DNA of 64,000 bases from NCBI GenBank assembly GCA_041690255.1, contig JAWLHU010000003.1:310001-374000 (forward strand). The letters are read 5' to 3'. Position numbers and translations under genes: made by a program. Source of the stretch: JAWLHU01 sp041690255 (GTDB taxonomy: Bacteria; Bacillota; Sulfobacillia; Symbiobacteriales; Symbiobacteriaceae). A model generated the notes under the pieces. It was not told the DNA's origin and searched no databases. It worked only from the letters and a program-made list of their open reading frames with translations. Each line of letters starts with the position of its first letter. The first letter of the stretch is position 1. Shown in pieces: positions 1 through 8,193 of this stretch.

Positions 1-1061
1 TGGGTCATGGAGGCCGGGTGCTGGATCAAGGTGTCCGCATCGCCCAGGGAGACGGCCACCTGGCAGAGCCTGACGGCATTCAGCATCCGCCGGCCCGCCT
101 CGACGCCGCCCTTGACCTCGAAGGCCATAATGCCACCGAACCCGTCCATCTGCTCCTTGGCCAACTCATGCTGGGCAAAGGATTCAAGGCCCGGGTACCA
201 GATCTTCTCCACCTGTGGATGCGCCTCGAGGAAGCGGGCCACCTTCATGGCGTTCTCGCTGTGCCGCTCCATCCGCACGTGGAGTGTCTTCAGGCCCCGG
301 ATCAGGAGCCAGGCGTCGAAGGGGGAGATCACACCGCCCACATTCTTCAAGGTGGTCATGCGGACCTCATCGATAAATGCCTTTTGCCCGACCGCCACGC
401 CGGCGATCACATCGCCGTGGCCGCCGATATACTTCGTAGCACTGTGAACCACTACGTCGGCTCCGTGCTCCAACGGCCGCTGCAGGTAGGGCGACATGAA
501 GGTGTTGTCGACCACCACGCTGATCCCGTGCTGGTGGGCCAGATCGGAGAGCAGGCGGATGTCGGCCAGCTTCATCGTCGGGTTCGCAGGGGTCTCGAAG
601 AGCAGGACCTTCGTGTTTGGCCGGATCGCCTGCGCCACCCTGTCAGGCTGCGAGATATCAACCTGGGTCGACTCCACGCCAAACTTGCCGAGCACGTCAT
701 GCACAAAGTCATAGGTGCACCCGTAGATCGCATCGCCGTAGATCACATGATCACCGGTCTTCACCAGAGCCATGACGACCGCCGAGACGGCAGCCATGCC
801 AGAGCCAAAGGCGAGAGCCGCCTCACCGCTCTCCAGGCTGGCAACCTTCTCCTCCAAGACCGTTTGGGTTGGGTTGCCGATCCGGGTGTACACGTAACCC
901 GGTTCTTCGCCGGCGAATCGGGCAGCACCCTGCTCGGCGCTGCCAAAGACAAAGGTTGAGGTCTGGTAGATAGGGGTGGACAGGGAGCCGGTCAGGGGAT
1001 CCGGATGCTGTCCCGCGTGCACGCAACGGGTAGCCAGGGCCTGATCGCGCTTCTTCTCCAT
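1..1061 (-). CDS. Methionine gamma-lyase / Cys-Met metabolism PLP enzyme (3' end beyond window)
   Basis: The reverse-strand reading starts MEKKRDQALATRCVHAGQHP and runs off the left edge, so about 353 residues are visible. It has the fold-type I features of the Cys/Met metabolism PLP family: the YTRIGNPT segment near residue 65, the VVDNTF aspartate, and SATKYIGGHGD with the PLP-binding lysine near residue 205. The wording resembles methionine gamma-lyase (methionine to methanethiol, 2-oxobutyrate and ammonia) more than cystathionine synthases, but homocysteine or cystathionine lyase remains possible. The ATG at 1061 follows GGAGGT by seven bases. A sigma-54 promoter and a duplicated upstream site lie between this gene and the upstream activator gene at 1257-2771, which strongly suggests activation by that protein. 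Confidence 0.88.
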   Translation of the reverse strand, partial: MEKKRDQALATRCVHAGQHPDPLTGSLSTPIYQTSTFVFGSAEQGAARFAGEEPGYVYTRIGNPTQTVLEEKVASLESGEAALAFGSGMAAVSAVVMALVKTGDHVIYGDAIYGCTYDFVHDVLGKFGVESTQVDISQPDRVAQAIRPNTKVLLFETPANPTMKLADIRLLSDLAHQHGISVVVDNTFMSPYLQRPLEHGADVVVHSATKYIGGHGDVIAGVAVGQKAFIDEVRMTTLKNVGGVISPFDAWLLIRGLKTLHVRMERHSENAMKVARFLEAHPQVEKIWYPGLESFAQHELAKEQMDGFGGIMAFEVKGGVEAGRRMLNAVRLCQVAVSLGDADTLIQHPASMT

Positions 1062-1110
1062 GAAGTGCACCTCCGATTTTGCTGGGGAAACTCCTCATGG
1101 GTCTCTCCTC

Positions 1111-1128
1111 ATGCAAATCGCGTGCCAG
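1111..1128 (-). promoter_or_regulatory. Sigma-54 (-24/-12) promoter of the methionine gamma-lyase-like gene
   Basis: On the minus strand the sequence reads CTGGCACGCGATTTGCAT. This matches the sigma-54 consensus TGGCAC-N5-TTGCW, with the invariant GG (1126-1125) and GC (1114-1113) separated by exactly ten bases. The predicted start near 1101 leaves a 40-base leader carrying the GGAGGT ribosome binding site. Confidence 0.88.
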
Positions 1129-1191
1129 GGCGATCAAAAGCCCGCGTTCCTTGTCGCGCCTTGGTTGAAAGGTAGGACTCGTCCAACGATC

Positions 1192-1229
1192 CGGAACGTT
1201 TTCGTGCCAGATGGAACGTTTTCTTGCCA
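1192..1229 (-). promoter_or_regulatory. Duplicated upstream activator site
   Basis: Two 17-base direct copies, GGAACGTTTTCGTGCCA (1193-1209) and GGAACGTTTTCTTGCCA (1213-1229), sit 20 bp apart. Each is an imperfect inverted repeat around a TTTT centre. Their centres are about 100 and 120 bp upstream of the predicted sigma-54 start, the usual place for enhancer-binding proteins. The TyrR-like activator encoded next door is the obvious candidate ligand. Confidence 0.75.
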
Positions 1230-1256
1230 ATGTAGATGGGGTGAGAGCTCCCGCCC

Positions 1257-2771
1257 TTACTCCCGCAACAGGTGCGAGAGCCCGAGACGGTGCACCTTAT
1301 TCAGGATCGTCGTGTGCGAGACCTCCAGCAGCTCCGCCGCCTTGCGGGCACTACCGGTCCGGGCTAACGCCTCGGCAATCACCTGCCGCTCCACCTCAGC
1401 GAGCCGCTCCCTCAGCCCGCCGTGCTGCCAGGCCGCCGGAACAGTTGGCAAGGGCTCGAGCATCAAATGGTCAGCGCCAATCTCTCCCGAAGTCGCCAGG
1501 GCCAGCGCCCGCTCCAGGGTATTCTCCAACTCGCGGACGTTTCCTGGCCACGGGTACTCCTTCAGCCGGCGCCAAGCCTCATCGGTCAACCGCGGGGGCA
1601 GTCGCCCGGTCCGGGACGCCCACCGCTGCAGGGTGTACTCGACGAGCACGGCGATATCCTCCCGCCGGGCCCTCAGAGGCGGAATCACCAGGGGGATTAC
1701 GTTCAGGCGATAGTACAGATCGTCGCGAAACTGGCGCTCCGATACCATCGAACGTAAATTGCGGTTCGTCGCCGCGATCACCCGTACATCCACAGCGATC
1801 TCCTCCCGCCCGCCCACCCGGCGGACACGCCCCTCCTGGAGGACGCGGAGCAGCTTGGCCTGCAGATGACCGGGGATCTCGCCAATCTCATCAAGAAAGA
1901 CGGTCCCACCCGAAGCGAACTCGAAGATGCCCTGCTTACCGCCCCGCTTCGCTCCCGTGAAGGAGCCCTCCTCGTAGCCGAACAACTCGCTCTCCAGCAG
2001 CGTCTCCGGGAGAGCGGCGCAGTTGACCGGGACAAAAGGACCGGCACTGCGGCCGGACTCGCTGTGAATGGCGCGGGCGAAGATCTCCTTGCCGGTGCCG
2101 CTCTCCCCCTGGATCAGGACCGGGGCATCTACACGGCAGGCCGCCTCGGCAATGCGGATTACGTCACGCATCACCTGACTTGTGGTGATCAGGTCAGAGA
2201 AGCCAAGCGTCTGCGGCCGGGTGAGCGAATGGGCCAGGGCACGGGCCTGCTGAATCGACTTGAGCGCCACGACCATGCCGTTCGACCCCAGGGCGCGCCC
2301 AGATGCAATGTAGTGTAAGTATCCGCGCGGGGTGTGCCCTCGGACCTCTTCGTTGTCAAAGGATGCAATCGTCCGATGGAGCCGGTCGGTTCCCAGGACA
2401 TCGGCTGCCGGCAGACCCATCGCTTCCCGCTCGCCAATGACGAGAATGCGCTCTGCCGCCGGGTTCATGCCGGTCACACGGCCATCGCGCACGACGAGGA
2501 CGCCATCGCTCACGGCATGGAGGATTGCGGCCAGCTCCCGGGCCCGCTCCTCCTGTGGCATCAGTGGGACCTCCTCGACCGACTTGACGCCCGCCAGGGC
2601 GAGGAGATCCGCCCTCAGGGCACCGTCCAGATCCCCCTCCAGGCGAATAAAGCCAAGACCGGGCAGTACCTCCATAGCGCCTACATTCAGCCCGGCGCCC
2701 GAGATCACCCGGAGGATATCCAGGACCATCCCGACCCGGTTCTCCGTTGCGATGCGCCAGCGTTGCGACAC
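1257..2771 (-). CDS. Sigma-54-dependent TyrR-like transcriptional activator (ACT-PAS-AAA+-HTH)
   Basis: 504 residues. An N-terminal ACT-like domain (about 1-75) is followed by a PAS domain (about 85-180), an AAA+ domain (about 190-430) and a C-terminal TyrR/Fis-type helix-turn-helix (about 455-504, SARKAAELLEVSHTTILNKV). Visible motifs are Walker A GESGTGKE, GSFTGA (a one-residue variant of the sigma-54 contact loop GAFTGA), and Walker B TVFLDEIGEI. ACT plus PAS implies response to an amino acid or related metabolite. The GTG at 2771 has GGAGG seven bases upstream. The gene lies directly upstream of the methionine gamma-lyase-like gene, with a sigma-54 promoter and duplicated binding sites between them, so it very likely activates amino-acid breakdown. 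Confidence 0.9.
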   Translation of the reverse strand: MSQRWRIATENRVGMVLDILRVISGAGLNVGAMEVLPGLGFIRLEGDLDGALRADLLALAGVKSVEEVPLMPQEERARELAAILHAVSDGVLVVRDGRVTGMNPAAERILVIGEREAMGLPAADVLGTDRLHRTIASFDNEEVRGHTPRGYLHYIASGRALGSNGMVVALKSIQQARALAHSLTRPQTLGFSDLITTSQVMRDVIRIAEAACRVDAPVLIQGESGTGKEIFARAIHSESGRSAGPFVPVNCAALPETLLESELFGYEEGSFTGAKRGGKQGIFEFASGGTVFLDEIGEIPGHLQAKLLRVLQEGRVRRVGGREEIAVDVRVIAATNRNLRSMVSERQFRDDLYYRLNVIPLVIPPLRARREDIAVLVEYTLQRWASRTGRLPPRLTDEAWRRLKEYPWPGNVRELENTLERALALATSGEIGADHLMLEPLPTVPAAWQHGGLRERLAEVERQVIAEALARTGSARKAAELLEVSHTTILNKVHRLGLSHLLRE

Positions 2772-2924
2772 GGTGCATCCTCCCCCCTCCCCATTATCTT
2801 ACCGGGTTGGAGCGATTTGCTCCAGCACGCGAACAAAATCGGACTTCACCGGATCTACTGAAGGGATAGAGAGTGGGAAGACGTCTTATATAGGGAAGAT
2901 GGTTCTCAGTGGGAGGGATTCTTC

Positions 2925-3119
2925 GTGGCTGCGTTTCTGCTCTGGATCATCCTGTTTATCATCTGCTGGCCGGTCGCTCTGGCCGCCCTGATCCTCTATC
3001 CGATCGTCTGGCTGTTGCTGTTGCCTTTCCGGATTCTCGGGATCGCCGTCGATGGTGCCCTTCGCCTGATCTGGGCCGTGGTCACCCTCCCGGCCAGGGT
3101 CCTGACCGGGTTCCGGTAG
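2925..3119 (+). CDS. Small hydrophobic membrane protein
   Basis: 64 residues starting at a GTG, with GGAGGG (2912-2917) seven bases upstream. The protein is almost entirely hydrophobic (MAAFLLWIILFIICWPVALA and onward), with two or three possible membrane segments and a basic C-terminus (ARVLTGFR). I do not recognise a family. It stands alone and is followed by a clear terminator hairpin, which supports a real monocistronic gene. Confidence 0.6.
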   Translation: MAAFLLWIILFIICWPVALAALILYPIVWLLLLPFRILGIAVDGALRLIWAVVTLPARVLTGFR

Positions 3120-3130
3120 CCCGAACAGAA

Positions 3131-3172
3131 GGGAGCCGCCCACCAGTGTGGGAGGCTCCCGCTCTTTCTTTG
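3131..3172 (+). terminator. Rho-independent terminator after the small membrane protein
   Basis: GGGAGCC (3131-3137) pairs with GGCTCCC (3154-3160), and the stem extends inward. A T-rich run, GCTCTTTCTTT, follows. Confidence 0.8.
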
Positions 3173-3252
3173 TGGATGCAGCAGTAACACGTTCTGTTGA
3201 TCCCTAGGAGTTTTCACGATAGACGGTGTACTTCTATAAGCAGAGCGCCCTG

Positions 3253-3939
3253 TCAGTCGGTCATCCGTAGGGCCAGGGGCTCCGGTCGCAAAGTCCGTTG
3301 CTGGCCTGCGGCCGGTTCAATCTGCCCCTCCTCAACCGCTCCGGAGCGGATCAACTGGACAAAGGCCTGGGTGAGATCCGGATCGAATTGTGTGCCCGCG
3401 CACCGCTCCAACTCAGCGAGGCACTGCTCCTGTGGTCGGGGGGCGGCGTAGGGGCGGGGTGTGGTCATGGTGTCGAAGGCATCGGCAATGCTGATGATCC
3501 GAGATCCCTGGGGAATCTTCGACGCTGAAAGACCGGTCGGGTAGCCACGCCCGTCCCACCACTCGTGGTGGTAACGGACGATGGGGGCGAGATCGGACAG
3601 TGGTTCGTAGCGGGCGAGGATCTGTGCCCCGGCATCTGCGTGGGTGCACATCGTACGCATCTCGGCATCGGTTAACCGGCCGGGCTTGGTCAGAATGGCG
3701 TCCGGAATGGCCAGCTTGCCGATATCATGCAGCAACGCCGCCATGGTCACCGTTTTGACCTCGCTCCGGTTCAACTTTATGTGTTCGGCCAGAAATTGGG
3801 AATAAAGCGCAACCCGGGTCATGTGGCTGTAGGTAGGCGTATGCTTGGCGGCAACCAGCGAGAGCAGGCTGCGTACCGCCACAGGTTGCCGAGTGATCGG
3901 AACGCGGACCTCCTCCAGCCAGAGTTGTTCAACCGCCAT
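3253..3939 (-). CDS. HD-GYP domain protein (putative cyclic-di-GMP phosphodiesterase)
   Basis: 228 residues, essentially one HD-GYP domain. The metal-binding motif LLHDIGK is near residue 70 and the diagnostic HHEWWDGRGYPTGL near residues 123-136, followed by SRIISIADAFDTMTT. Proteins with an intact HHE...GYP set hydrolyse cyclic di-GMP. No receiver or sensor domain is fused, so its input must come from a partner or from expression control. The ATG at 3939 has GAAGGAGG upstream. A second cyclic-di-GMP gene in the window (13657-15848) is broken. Confidence 0.88.
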   Translation of the reverse strand: MAVEQLWLEEVRVPITRQPVAVRSLLSLVAAKHTPTYSHMTRVALYSQFLAEHIKLNRSEVKTVTMAALLHDIGKLAIPDAILTKPGRLTDAEMRTMCTHADAGAQILARYEPLSDLAPIVRYHHEWWDGRGYPTGLSASKIPQGSRIISIADAFDTMTTPRPYAAPRPQEQCLAELERCAGTQFDPDLTQAFVQLIRSGAVEEGQIEPAAGQQRTLRPEPLALRMTD

Positions 3940-3966
3940 GCCAGAGGCCTCCTTCGGGTGGATAAG

Positions 3967-4098
3967 TTACTGTGCGGGGGCGGAAACAGAGTTTATGTCA
4001 GTGCAACCGACCCTGCAAGGGTCACTCGCCGAGGCTGATACAGCAGAAACCACGAGCAACGACACGAGAACCATGAACAGTAGGATGATACGACGCAT
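3967..4098 (-). CDS. Short secreted peptide precursor
   Basis: 43 residues from the ATG at 4098, which has GGAGG eight bases upstream (GGAGGAACGGAACATG). MRR is followed by a hydrophobic core (IILLFMVLVSLLVVSA) and an Ala-Ser-Ala type cleavage region, leaving a mature tail of about 20 residues, SDPCRVGCTDINSVSAPAQ, with two cysteines. A longer in-frame upstream extension lacks a ribosome binding site and would bury the signal peptide, so I reject it. The gene is divergent from the large TPR regulator at 4209, which suggests a signalling peptide. That function is inference. Confidence 0.6.
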   Translation of the reverse strand: MRRIILLFMVLVSLLVVSAVSASASDPCRVGCTDINSVSAPAQ

Positions 4099-4163
4099 GT
4101 TCCGTTCCTCCGAGTGTGGTACTGTGTTATTGCCGAGACGCATACTACACTGTGATCCTACCT

Positions 4164-4177
4164 TGTAACGTGTTACA
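4164..4177. promoter_or_regulatory. Palindromic candidate operator between peptide gene and BTAD regulator
   Basis: TGTAACGTGTTACA has perfect six-base arms (TGTAAC/GTTACA) around GT. It lies in the divergent intergenic region, 32 bp before the GTG start of the regulator gene. A half-site-like TGTAACGT recurs at 4203-4210. No family is assigned. Confidence 0.5.
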
Positions 4178-4208
4178 TCCTCGTTACTGGAAAGGAGCGG
4201 TCTGTAAC

Positions 4209-7200
4209 GTGGAGACGGAGATTCATCTTCTGACCAAACTGTCCCGGCCACGGGCAGTTCGATACCACCTCCCGCGACCTCACTTAACCGCTGTACTGCA
4301 GGAGGGTCTCACACGACGTCTCACGACGCTGGTCGCCACCGCCGGCCATGGCAAGACGTCTACGCTCGCTCACTTCCTCTCCCAGGTGGATCTTCCGGCG
4401 CTCTGGATCCAACTGGATCCACGGGACAGTGGTCTCCCCACTTTCCTGCGCTGCCTGGCTATCGGGATCAGCCAGGTGCTGGGTGGAGGATCCCGCCTTC
4501 TGGGAGCGCTGGACGCCGATGCTCCCCACACAGACTACCAGTCTTTGATCCTGGCCGATCTTCACGAAACAACGGGCCACGTGGCGATCATCTTGGATGA
4601 CTTCCACCTAATCGAAAGGGAATCACCGGTAGTCGCTCTGATCGGCGGGCTACTCCAATACATGGAGGAGAAGACCCATCTCTTCATCTCGTCACGGCTA
4701 CCTCTCCCGTTCTCTACTGCCAGACTGAAGGTGATCCAGGAGGCGGCGGAGATCACCGAAGAGGATTTACGATTTACACCTGCAGAAACCCGGACCTTCT
4801 TTCAGAGTATGGCCGGCATAGAACTGGCGGGGGATAAGCTGGAGCAGGTCTGCCACTTGACCGAGGGGTGGTCGGCAGCGCTGGTACTGCTGACCTCTGC
4901 CGTCAAGCGACGCGGTAATCTCGACTCTCTGCTTAATGGCACGTTGCCTACCGATCTCTTTACCTACTTGGCGGACGAGGTCTTCTTAAGCCTTAACCCA
5001 GCGCTTCAACGCTTCATGGAGGAGAGCTCGATTCTGGACACCTGCACCCCGGTTGCCTGCGACGGGGTGTTGGGACGCCAAGACTCCGCCGCCATGTTAG
5101 GCCACTTGCTCAGTTCCAATCTCCTCATAACACAACTGGGTCCTGATTCGCTTCGGTACCATCACCTGCTCCAGCGTTTTCTTCACGAGCGCTTAAAGGC
5201 ACGGGAATCCGGGGATTTTGCCAGACTCCATCGACAAGCCGGTGACTGGCTCCTTCGGCGAGAGGAGCCCGAGGAAGCGGTGAAGCACTACCTACGAGGA
5301 GGATGGCTCCAGGAGGCGGCCGAGCTAGTGGAGAGCCTGGCACCGGTCTGGTTGCGTACTCACCGTGTGGAGCGGCTGCGCGGACTTCTCTCCCACCTGC
5401 CTCAGGCCACGAAGGAGCAATACCCGTGGATCTCCATCTGCGAGGCCCGACACCTCCTTAACCAGGGCAAAGCGGACCACGCCGTGGGAGTTGCCCATCT
5501 GGCCCTTCGGTCCTTCGAAGAGAGGGTAGACAAACGTGGTATTCTTCACGCTCATATTCTCCTCGGTGAGGCCTTTGCGGTTAGGCACGAAATGGCGGCA
5601 GCTCAGGAAGAATACCGCCTTGGAGTCGCCGCACTGGAGCCTGAGTATCGTCATGAGGAGGGGCTCCTGCTTCAGCGCCGGGCGGCCCTTGGCTCGGTAC
5701 TCGGTGCTCCCACCGACGAGGTGGAGGCTGATTTGCGTCGAGCCCTGTCTCTCTTCGTCGAGTTAGGAGATCTACCAGGAGAGGCCAGCGTCTCGGACCT
5801 GTTGGGGATTATCCGTGCAGAGGCAGGAGACTACACGTCCGCTGTCTCCTATCTGGAGCGCTCAGCCAAACTCTTCACCTCCATGGGTGAACCCCCCGCC
5901 GAAGTAGGTACGAATTTGGCCTGGATCTATAACGAGGTCGGTCGCTATAACGACGCTGTTCCAATCTGTGAACGCATGCTGAACGGCTCTAGTCGAAAAC
6001 TGCGTCGCACCTACGCCGGACTCCATCTTCTCCACAGTTATACGCGCCTTGGGGACTTCGCCAAGGCCGCTGGTATCGTACCGGTAGCCAATACCCTTAT
6101 TGAAGAGCTGAGCAACCGTAGCCTGAAGACGAGCCTCACCACAGAACTGTCTGCCTTCTATCGCCTGTCGGGTCAGAGCCAGGCCTCACTCCCCTTTGTC
6201 AATGAGGCCATTCAGCTTGCCAAACAGGTGGATCGAGTGGATCGCCATGTCAAGCCGATGATGGAGGCGGTGTTACTCCACCTCTTTCACACGGGCAACG
6301 CGGGAGCCGCTATGCGGTTGGCGGAGCGGACGCTGGAGCGCATGGTAATGGGAACCCACGCCCTCGAAAGGATGATCCTTACCCTGGCCCTGGCCATCGC
6401 CCACTTCCGAATTAGCCGCACCGAATCCCGCCCCGAGGCGGCCCGCCTCCTTCAGGAGGGCTTGACCGAGTGCCGGCGGCGGCGGTACGAGTTCTTCGTG
6501 CTGAGGGAGTGGCCGCTCGCCCTGACCGCTGTGATCTACGGCCTCGCGTACGACGTCCAGAGTGAGTTCTGCCTTGAGTTGCTGCGGGTCATGGAGACAC
6601 AGCTTCCCACTCCCGTACTCCAGGTAGGGATCATAATCCCCGAGGCCGATGCCCGGCTTCTGCCCGCCGCCTGGCAGGCGCTGCCCGATGACGGCAGTCG
6701 AAGCACCTTCGCCACCCTGCTCAGCCCCCAGGACCGAAAGCGAGTGGTGGGCCTCAGCACGGGCCCGGCCCCTGTGCGCATCCAGGTCCTGGGCCCTCTG
6801 GTTGTCACGGTGGCAGGCGAAGCGGTGGATGTGAAGGCCCTGAAGAAACGGAAGAGCGGCCAACTCCTCACCTTGTTGATCGCCGAGGAGGGTCCCGTCC
6901 CACGCGAGCGGATCATGGACCGGCTCTGGCCAGACCTCGAGCCCGGGGCCGCCGACACGAGCCTGCGCGTCACCCTCCACCACCTTCGCCGGCTGCTTGA
7001 GCCTTACCTGGGCGGGAAGTCCAAGTCCCGGTATATACAGACGGAGGGCGGCCTCATGTGGTTCAGCCGGCAGCCCGAAGTTCAGATCGATATCGACTAC
7101 TTCCGAGAGGGGCTGGCCAACGCCGAGGAGGCGCGAGCAAGCGGCGACGCCGTCCGTGCCTCCCTTCGGTACGAAGCGGCCTGCAAGCTGTACAACGGAG

Positions 7201-7580
7201 ACCTTGCAGCCGACGAACCCTACGCCCTGGATGATATTCGTGATGCCTGGCGGACACGTTACACAGACGCCCTGGACTGGCTCGGCCAGTATTACTGGCA
7301 TGAGGTGCAGGATATATCCAAGGCGCTGATCACCTATCAACGGCGGCTGGCTGTGGACGTCTCCAATGAGCCGGCACACCAGGCCCTCATGCGGCTCTAT
7401 CTCGAAAGCGGCCAGGTAGGCCGAGCACGGCAGCAGTACCTCACCTGCAAGGAGGCTCTTGCCACCCAACTGGGTGTAGAGCCCTCTCGTACCACCGAAT
7501 CGATCCACCAAGTAGCGATCTCCATGGAGAGCGAGACGACTCCGGAGACACCCTCCCGTCGCGCGAAGAAGAAAGGGTAG
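4209..7580 (+). CDS. Giant MalT/SARP-like regulator: AAA ATPase, TPR array, C-terminal winged helix and BTAD
   Basis: 1123 residues if translation starts at the GTG at 4209, which has AAGGAG at 4192-4197; an ATG at 4116 has no usable binding site. The N-terminal signal-transduction ATPase has Walker A ATAGHGKTSTLAHF (near residue 45) and Walker B HVAIILDDFHLI, as in MalT-type STAND proteins. A long tetratricopeptide region follows (about 350-800). The C-terminus (about 855-1115) is an OmpR-type winged helix (VRIQVLGPLVVTVAGEAVDV) joined to a bacterial transcriptional activator domain ending QQYLTCKEALATQLGVEPS. These proteins are cytoplasmic activators that bind an inducer through the ATPase/TPR part. 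The divergent secreted peptide gene and the palindrome between them are suggestive. Confidence 0.88.
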   Translation: METEIHLLTKLSRPRAVRYHLPRPHLTAVLQEGLTRRLTTLVATAGHGKTSTLAHFLSQVDLPALWIQLDPRDSGLPTFLRCLAIGISQVLGGGSRLLGALDADAPHTDYQSLILADLHETTGHVAIILDDFHLIERESPVVALIGGLLQYMEEKTHLFISSRLPLPFSTARLKVIQEAAEITEEDLRFTPAETRTFFQSMAGIELAGDKLEQVCHLTEGWSAALVLLTSAVKRRGNLDSLLNGTLPTDLFTYLADEVFLSLNPALQRFMEESSILDTCTPVACDGVLGRQDSAAMLGHLLSSNLLITQLGPDSLRYHHLLQRFLHERLKARESGDFARLHRQAGDWLLRREEPEEAVKHYLRGGWLQEAAELVESLAPVWLRTHRVERLRGLLSHLPQATKEQYPWISICEARHLLNQGKADHAVGVAHLALRSFEERVDKRGILHAHILLGEAFAVRHEMAAAQEEYRLGVAALEPEYRHEEGLLLQRRAALGSVLGAPTDEVEADLRRALSLFVELGDLPGEASVSDLLGIIRAEAGDYTSAVSYLERSAKLFTSMGEPPAEVGTNLAWIYNEVGRYNDAVPICERMLNGSSRKLRRTYAGLHLLHSYTRLGDFAKAAGIVPVANTLIEELSNRSLKTSLTTELSAFYRLSGQSQASLPFVNEAIQLAKQVDRVDRHVKPMMEAVLLHLFHTGNAGAAMRLAERTLERMVMGTHALERMILTLALAIAHFRISRTESRPEAARLLQEGLTECRRRRYEFFVLREWPLALTAVIYGLAYDVQSEFCLELLRVMETQLPTPVLQVGIIIPEADARLLPAAWQALPDDGSRSTFATLLSPQDRKRVVGLSTGPAPVRIQVLGPLVVTVAGEAVDVKALKKRKSGQLLTLLIAEEGPVPRERIMDRLWPDLEPGAADTSLRVTLHHLRRLLEPYLGGKSKSRYIQTEGGLMWFSRQPEVQIDIDYFREGLANAEEARASGDAVRASLRYEAACKLYNGDLAADEPYALDDIRDAWRTRYTDALDWLGQYYWHEVQDISKALITYQRRLAVDVSNEPAHQALMRLYLESGQVGRARQQYLTCKEALATQLGVEPSRTTESIHQVAISMESETTPETPSRRAKKKG

Positions 7581-7589
7581 GAAGATGAG

Positions 7590-7625
7590 AACCCCCGTGG
7601 CGGGCTGCCACGGGGGTTTCATGTA
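7590..7625 (+). terminator. Strong terminator after the BTAD regulator
   Basis: AACCCCCGTGGC (7590-7601) pairs with GCCACGGGGGTTT (7607-7619) around a short loop, ten bases after the stop codon. Confidence 0.85.
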
Positions 7626-7660
7626 TTGCGGGGAAGCGACCGCTCCCGTTAACAGCCCGC

Positions 7661-7852
7661 TCAGGAGAAGCGCGGCCGGGAGACCGGGGCAGGGCCAGTG
7701 CTTCCGCCGCCGCCCTGGACGGCAAAGGACGAGACAAGCACACGGGCCTGTCCCTTGCAGGTCGGACAGGTCACCTCATCGCGCCGGCTGTACGCGACCA
7801 ACTCCTCAAACCGCTTGCTACACTCCTGACACTCGAAGGTATACAGGGGCAA
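7661..7852 (-). CDS. FmdB-family zinc-ribbon protein
   Basis: 63 residues: MPLYTFECQECSKRFEELVA, then TCPTCKGQARVLVSSF. The two CxxC pairs (residues 8-11 and 29-32) and the 'P-Y-F-E-C' opening are typical of the FmdB/CxxC_CxxC_SSSS putative regulator family; the Ser/Gly-rich tail also fits. The start is the TTG at 7852, with GAGGTG seven bases upstream. The family role is not firmly known. Confidence 0.85.
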   Translation of the reverse strand: MPLYTFECQECSKRFEELVAYSRRDEVTCPTCKGQARVLVSSFAVQGGGGSTGPAPVSRPRFS

Positions 7853-8130
7853 GTCTGATCACCTCATGCCTATTATTGTAAAAACTGCTGTACCAGCAGC
7901 CAGGCTCCTACCAGGAGCCATACGATGGTACCGGGTCAGACCGGTGGCAGGCCACGCCTGCGCTTCGCCGGTCTGCCTCACGTGCCCGTCTGACAGGTCT
8001 CCTCGTCGTCAAATGGCAGGGGAATCCCTCCCTTGGCTCATCATATCCTTACCTCTACCCGGTACGGTACTTAAGATATCGAAGAGGGCGTACTGTGTCA
8101 AGGATGGCCCACCAAGATTTGCGTATGGCT
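7853..8130. other. Intergenic region with two adjacent mini-hairpins
   Basis: No gene is seen between fmdB and the promoter at 8131. Two perfect short hairpins lie side by side: CTGCTG-TAC-CAGCAG (7885-7899) and GGCTCCT-ACC-AGGAGCC (7903-7919). The rest looks unstructured. Confidence 0.4.
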
Positions 8131-8160
8131 TTGCATCTGGCCGTACCTTACACTTATAAA
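8131..8160 (+). promoter_or_regulatory. Sigma-A type promoter of the membrane hydrolase gene
   Basis: TTGCAT (8131-8136) and TATAAA (8155-8160) are separated by 18 bp. The -10 box ends 20 bp before the GGAGGG ribosome binding site of the gene at 8194. Confidence 0.6.
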
Positions 8161-8193
8161 ACACAGACGTAACGAAAAAAGGAGGGTATGCTC

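Noticed and set aside
4116..4208. Upstream ATG extension of the BTAD regulator
   Set aside because: No ribosome binding site. It would translate the intergenic palindrome, and the added residues are unlike the family.
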